From positions 1,302,001-1,366,000 of the forward strand of contig BEIJ01000001.1 in NCBI GenBank assembly GCA_002923375.1: a stretch of DNA of 64,000 bases. Direction: 5' to 3'. The DNA comes from a bacterium HR33. GTDB lineage: Bacteria > Gemmatimonadota > Gemmatimonadetes > Gemmatimonadales > GWC2-71-9. Shown piece after piece: positions 60,128-64,000 of this stretch. Under the pieces are notes generated by a model. That model did not search any database and was not told the origin of the DNA. It saw only the letters and a program-made list of their open reading frames with translations. Each line of letters starts with the position of its first letter. Position 1 is the first letter of the stretch. The position numbers and the translations under genes are program-made.

Positions 60128-63100
60128 ATGCGCGCCGTTTACCTGTGGTCCCTGAATCTGGCATCCGCCCTTGCACTCCTGGCCGGCCCCCTGCACGCTC
60201 AAGGCCCGGAGCGAAACACACAACCCCAAAGCCAACGCGCCGAAAACGGCTACATCAACCAGAGCGACGACCCGCTACTCAGAGCCTTCCGCTGGCGATC
60301 CATCGGACCGGCAGGCCAAGGAGGTAGAGTGGACGACATCGCCGTGGTGGAAGGCGACCCCTCTACCTTCTACGTGGGCTTCGCCACCGGCGGGGTTTGG
60401 AAAACCACCAACAACGGCACCACCTTCGAACCGATCTTCGACACCTACTCCGCGGCATCGATCGGCGATATCGCTATAGCACCTTCCAACCCCGACATAG
60501 TGTGGGTGGGCACCGGCGAGCCCAATAACCGGCAGTCTTCTTCCTTCGGAGACGGGATCTACAAGTCCACCGACGGCGGGAAGACCTTCAGCCACATGGG
60601 ACTGCGCGAAACCCAAACCATAGCCAGGATCGTGATCCACCCCACTAACCCGGACATCGTTTGGGTGGCGGCAGTGGGCCGCCTCTTCGGTCCCAACTCC
60701 GAACGCGGAGTCTTCAAAACCCAAGACGGAGGGCGAACCTGGCGCCGCGTCCTGTACGTGGACGAAAACACCGGAGCCACGGACCTGGCGATCGATCCCT
60801 CCAACCCCAACACCCTTTTCGCCGCGACCTACCAGCGCCGCCGGACCGCCTGGGGCTTTGTAGGAGGCGGACCGGGAAGCGGTATTTGGCGATCCGACGA
60901 CGGCGGGGAGACCTGGAACCGCATCACCGGGAACGGCCTGCCCAGCGGGACCATGGGCAGGATCGCCCTGGATTTCTCCCGCTCCAATCCCAACGTGATC
61001 TACGCCCAGATCGAGGTGGCGCCGGACAAACTGCCGGTGGTAGCCCAAAGAGGCCGTGGCGGGCAAGGGCAGGGAGGAGCCCAGGGGCCGGGCGGGGGCG
61101 GCGGATTCGGCGGGCCGCCTCAATGCCCCCAAACCGGAGTGGTCCAGGAATCAGAAGCCGAGTCCGAAGAACCCGGAGCCCAGCAACAACAGGCCCCGGA
61201 GCCCGACCCGGAATGCTCCGGCATCTGGCGCTCCAACGACAAGGGCCGCACTTGGGAGTTTCTCGCCAACCAGAACGTGCGCCCCATGTACTTCAGCCAA
61301 ATCCGAGTCGATCCCAACGACGAGAACACGGTTTACACCGCCGGAGTTCAAGCCTACAAGTCGACCGACGGCGGCCGCACCTGGCGGATCCTGAGAGGGA
61401 TGGGGCACGTGGACCATCACGCCATCTGGATCAACCCCAAGAACAGCCGCCACGTGATGTACGGCAACGACGGCTCGGTAGACGTCTCCTATGACGGCGG
61501 CGAGACCTGGGAGTCGCTCAGAAGCTGGGCGGTGGGACAGCCCTACCACGTGTCTGTGGACATGCGGCGCCCCTACTACGTGTGCACCGGACTGCAAGAC
61601 AACGGGAGCTGGTGCGGCCCCAGCTCGGTGCGCAGCGGCCCGATCCTCAACCAGGACTGGTACCGGGTGGGAGGAGGCGACGGTTTCTATACCGCGGTCG
61701 ACCCCACCGACTGGACCATAGTCTACTCCGAATCGCAGAACGGCAACGTCAACCGCTACGACTTGAAAACCGGCGAACAAAGGAGCATCAGGCCGAGAGC
61801 TCCTTTGCGCCCCGGACAAACACCCGGCGGCGGAGCCGGGCAATTCTTCCAGCAGTTGAGCCCGGAGGAACAGGAACGCTTCAGGCGCGGCAACATCGTG
61901 CCTCCGCCTCCGGAGGGAACCCAGTTCCGCTGGAACTGGAACACCCCGATCCTGATCTCTCCCCACAACCCCCGCCTCATTTACGTGGGCGGCAACCGGC
62001 TGTTCAAATCTTACGACCGGGGCGATACCTGGACCATGACGGAGGATCTCACCAAAGCCATTGATCCCGACCGGCGCGAAATCATGGGACAGCGAGGCTC
62101 GCTACCCCGCTGCGGGCGGGAACGGGTGGGCCCGTGCATCCTCTCTAAAAACGACGGCGTAAACGCCTGGGGGACGATCACCACCATCGCCGAATCGCCG
62201 GTAGTTCCCGGAATCCTGTGGGTCGGCACCGACGACGGGAACATACAGGTAAGCCGGGACGGCGGCGCCACCTGGACCGAAGTGGGAAAGAACATCCCCG
62301 GCGGAACCAAGGAGTACTACATCTCCCGGATCGAAGCCTCCTACTTCGACCCCGCCACCGCCTACGTCTCGGTGGACGGCCACCGGCACGACGATCTCAG
62401 GCCGTACGTGTGGGTGACCCGGGACTACGGAGCTACCTGGACATCCATCGCGGGGAATCTGCCGCCGTACGGCAACGTAAACACCATACGCCAAGATCCG
62501 AGAAACCCCAAACTCCTCTACCTCGGCACCGAATTCGCATTCTACGTGTCGCTAGACGAGGGGAAGACTTGGAAGAGGTTCATGACCAATCTTCCAACTA
62601 CCCGCTTCGACGACGTGCTAGTCCATCCCCGTGACAACGATCTGGTGCTGGCCACCCACGGCCGCAGCATCTGGATCGCCGACGACATAACGCCGCTGCA
62701 GCAACTGAACGATTCGGTACTGCAACAGGACGTCTATCTTTTCCAGCCCCGGAGCGCGGTACTCTGGAAGACCGACCGCACCCGCTCCCGCTCGGTAACC
62801 GGAGACAAGAACTTCGCCGGCGAGAACGCGCGGGACGGAACCGCCATCAGTTACTACCTGAAGGCGCCAGCGCGCGAGGTGAAAATAGCGATCGTGAACG
62901 CCGTAACGGGAGAAGTCTTCCGCAACCTGGATGGCAGCGCGGAGCCGGGGATCAATCGGGTGCAGTGGGACCTGCGCGGCAACCCGCCTCCGCGAAGGCA
63001 GGGCCAAGGCGGAGGGTTCGGCGGGCAGCAGCGGGGTCCGCTGGCAACCCCGGGAATCTACCGAGTGGTGTTGACCGTGGACGACCAGGAATACTGGCGC

Positions 63101-63142
63101 AACGTGGAGGTGCTCGAAGACATCTGGCTCATGGAGCGCTAG
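60128..63142 (+). CDS. Exported BNR/sortilin-type beta-propeller repeat protein
   Basis: A 1004-residue secreted protein. ATG 60128 gives a Sec signal (LASALALLAGPLHAQ) and has GAGGAG 12-17 bases upstream. The body consists of many BNR/Asp-box repeats (GGVWKTTNNGTTFEPI, DGIYKSTDGGKTFSHM, GVFKTQDGGRTWRRV, GIWRSDDGGETWNRI, VWVTRDYGATW), which build one or two VPS10/sialidase-like propellers. A Gly/Gln-rich linker (~305-330) interrupts them. Such proteins are often annotated as glycosyl hydrolases, but no sialidase catalytic set is visible. A C-terminal beta domain (VKIAIVNAVTGEVFRNLDG) follows. It overlaps the convergent transporter by 14 bases. Confidence 0.8.
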   Translation: MRAVYLWSLNLASALALLAGPLHAQGPERNTQPQSQRAENGYINQSDDPLLRAFRWRSIGPAGQGGRVDDIAVVEGDPSTFYVGFATGGVWKTTNNGTTFEPIFDTYSAASIGDIAIAPSNPDIVWVGTGEPNNRQSSSFGDGIYKSTDGGKTFSHMGLRETQTIARIVIHPTNPDIVWVAAVGRLFGPNSERGVFKTQDGGRTWRRVLYVDENTGATDLAIDPSNPNTLFAATYQRRRTAWGFVGGGPGSGIWRSDDGGETWNRITGNGLPSGTMGRIALDFSRSNPNVIYAQIEVAPDKLPVVAQRGRGGQGQGGAQGPGGGGGFGGPPQCPQTGVVQESEAESEEPGAQQQQAPEPDPECSGIWRSNDKGRTWEFLANQNVRPMYFSQIRVDPNDENTVYTAGVQAYKSTDGGRTWRILRGMGHVDHHAIWINPKNSRHVMYGNDGSVDVSYDGGETWESLRSWAVGQPYHVSVDMRRPYYVCTGLQDNGSWCGPSSVRSGPILNQDWYRVGGGDGFYTAVDPTDWTIVYSESQNGNVNRYDLKTGEQRSIRPRAPLRPGQTPGGGAGQFFQQLSPEEQERFRRGNIVPPPPEGTQFRWNWNTPILISPHNPRLIYVGGNRLFKSYDRGDTWTMTEDLTKAIDPDRREIMGQRGSLPRCGRERVGPCILSKNDGVNAWGTITTIAESPVVPGILWVGTDDGNIQVSRDGGATWTEVGKNIPGGTKEYYISRIEASYFDPATAYVSVDGHRHDDLRPYVWVTRDYGATWTSIAGNLPPYGNVNTIRQDPRNPKLLYLGTEFAFYVSLDEGKTWKRFMTNLPTTRFDDVLVHPRDNDLVLATHGRSIWIADDITPLQQLNDSVLQQDVYLFQPRSAVLWKTDRTRSRSVTGDKNFAGENARDGTAISYYLKAPAREVKIAIVNAVTGEVFRNLDGSAEPGINRVQWDLRGNPPPRRQGQGGGFGGQQRGPLATPGIYRVVLTVDDQEYWRNVEVLEDIWLMER

Positions 63143-64000
63143 GAGGCTCCTCCCTTACGGTCGCGAGCAGGATCGCACCCATTAGGAAAAAGCCAAAAAC
63201 GGTTGCGACTCCTGCTCGCTGGCTTCCCGCCGCCTGCGCTACCGCTCCCAAGATCAGAGGACCCAGGAAAGAAGTGATCTTGCCCGAGAAGGCGTAGAAG
63301 CCGAAAAACTCCGCCCGGTGCCGTTCGGGCACGATGCGTCCCATGAACGACCGGCTGGCGGCCTGGTTGGGCCCGCCGAAAATGCCGATCAGGAAGCCGG
63401 CGACCCACAACCAGGTCTTGGTCGGCGCCCAGACGGCTAGAAGCACGGCAGATCCCAGAGCGGCCAGGGTGATCATTACGGTCTTCTTGCTTCCTATCTT
63501 GTCGTCTACGAAACCGAACAGCAGAGCGCCCAGTCCGGCCACCACGTTCAGCACTATGCCGAAAACGATCACTTCGCTCAAAGGCATCCCGAAGGTTCCC
63601 GCCGCGTAGATTCCACCGAACGCCCATACCGTTACCAGCCCGTCGTTGTAGATCATCCGGGCGAGGAGAAACTTGGCCACTTCCCGGTAACGGCGAACCT
63701 GACGCAGGGTTTGCCGGATTTCGCGGAAAGTTTCCCCCACGTTCCACCGCCTTCCGGGAGCCGATTCCTCCCTCAAGAAGACAAAAAGCGGGAGACTGAA
63801 TAGGGCGAACCAGAACGCCACCAGAAGATTGGTGGCCCGGACGTTGAAGCCTTCCGCACGACTCAGTCCGAACCAAGGCTCCTCCGGCTGCACGAACCCG
63901 ACCAGCGCCACGATCAAACAGAGAAGCCCGCCCACGTAGCCCACACCCCAACCCCATCCCGACACTCTTCCGATCCGATCGGGCGAGGCGATGCTCGGCA
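63129..64000 (-). CDS. MFS transporter, UMF1 family, C-terminal part (5' end outside window)
   Basis: About 290 codons of a major facilitator-type transporter are visible and the frame is open to the window edge. The segment IGRVSGWGWGVGYVGGLL matches the UMF1/Atg22-like pattern with a conserved S-G-x-G-x-x-x-GY; then a cytoplasmic loop (RREVAKFLLAR-type), and the second half with FGFVDDKIGSKK, the MFS helix 8-9 loop, and GGPNQAASRSFMGRIVPE, a UMF1 signature. Substrate unknown; yeast relatives export amino acids from the vacuole. It stops inside the 3' end of the preceding gene, converging on it. Confidence 0.85.
   Translation of the reverse strand, partial: PSIASPDRIGRVSGWGWGVGYVGGLLCLIVALVGFVQPEEPWFGLSRAEGFNVRATNLLVAFWFALFSLPLFVFLREESAPGRRWNVGETFREIRQTLRQVRRYREVAKFLLARMIYNDGLVTVWAFGGIYAAGTFGMPLSEVIVFGIVLNVVAGLGALLFGFVDDKIGSKKTVMITLAALGSAVLLAVWAPTKTWLWVAGFLIGIFGGPNQAASRSFMGRIVPERHRAEFFGFYAFSGKITSFLGPLILGAVAQAAGSQRAGVATVFGFFLMGAILLATVREEPPSAP

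Noticed and set aside
1-64000. tRNA or rRNA genes, CRISPR arrays, insertion sequences
   Set aside because: Intergenic regions were read on both strands and none showed a cloverleaf, repeat-spacer pattern, transposase or terminal repeats. The composition borders near 54.3 and 57.3 kb also lack visible target-site duplications.

Overview
The window is a high-GC stretch of a Gram-negative (diderm) chromosome: it encodes the LPS-transport permeases LptF and LptG, a PilQ outer-membrane secretin, many Sec signal peptides and several lipoproteins. A SprA-like giant outer-membrane protein, a BNR/sortilin-repeat secreted protein, an FeS-GGDEF fusion and the gene order topA-trmFO-xerC-hslV-hslU together suggest a Gemmatimonadota-like bacterium; this assignment is inference. 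No rRNA, tRNA, CRISPR array or insertion sequence was seen.

Layout. 1-9.9 kb: 3' end of nadC, convergent lptF-lptG, then a SprA-like protein translationally coupled to a glutaminyl-cyclase-like M28 enzyme. 10.0-14.8 kb: a ComEA-like protein and the type IV pilus motors and platform pilB-pilT-pilC. 14.8-19.3 kb: an aldo-keto reductase/Rid fusion, an APC permease and a divergent exported M20 amidohydrolase. 19.4-34.1 kb: a large type IV pilus locus made of pilS-pilR, two major-pilin-like genes (the first behind a good sigma-54 promoter), a second kinase/sigma-54-activator pair, four minor pilin genes, pilMNOPQ and a large lipoprotein. 36.9-49.6 kb: housekeeping genes aroC-aroK, then topA-trmFO-xerC-hslV-hslU-argF-gcvT-mog and a sigma-54 activator with a degenerate receiver. 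49.7-51.3 kb: a small lipoprotein and convergent htpX.

51.6-59.0 kb is the most unusual part. It holds a diguanylate cyclase fused to ferredoxin and hydrogenase-like FeS domains, an unrecognised internally repeated protein, a 26-residue hydrophobic peptide gene with a perfect Shine-Dalgarno sequence that overlaps a membrane HD-GYP phosphodiesterase gene, and, convergent to it, a 1140-residue BTAD/AAA/TPR transcriptional regulator preceded by a perfect 10-bp direct repeat. The peptide gene, the HD-GYP gene and only the TPR (sensor) part of the regulator lie in one segment of ordinary base composition. The flanking genes, including the DNA-binding and ATPase half of the same regulator, have coding strands that are strongly G+T rich. 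This looks like an exchangeable signal/sensor cassette embedded in a c-di-GMP locus. The pilus motor PilB carries an MshEN-type c-di-GMP-binding domain, so the two halves of the window may be functionally linked.

59.2-64.0 kb: tmk with an atypical P-loop and probably a leaderless transcript, the large BNR-repeat secreted protein, and the 3' part of a UMF1-type MFS transporter that runs off the window.
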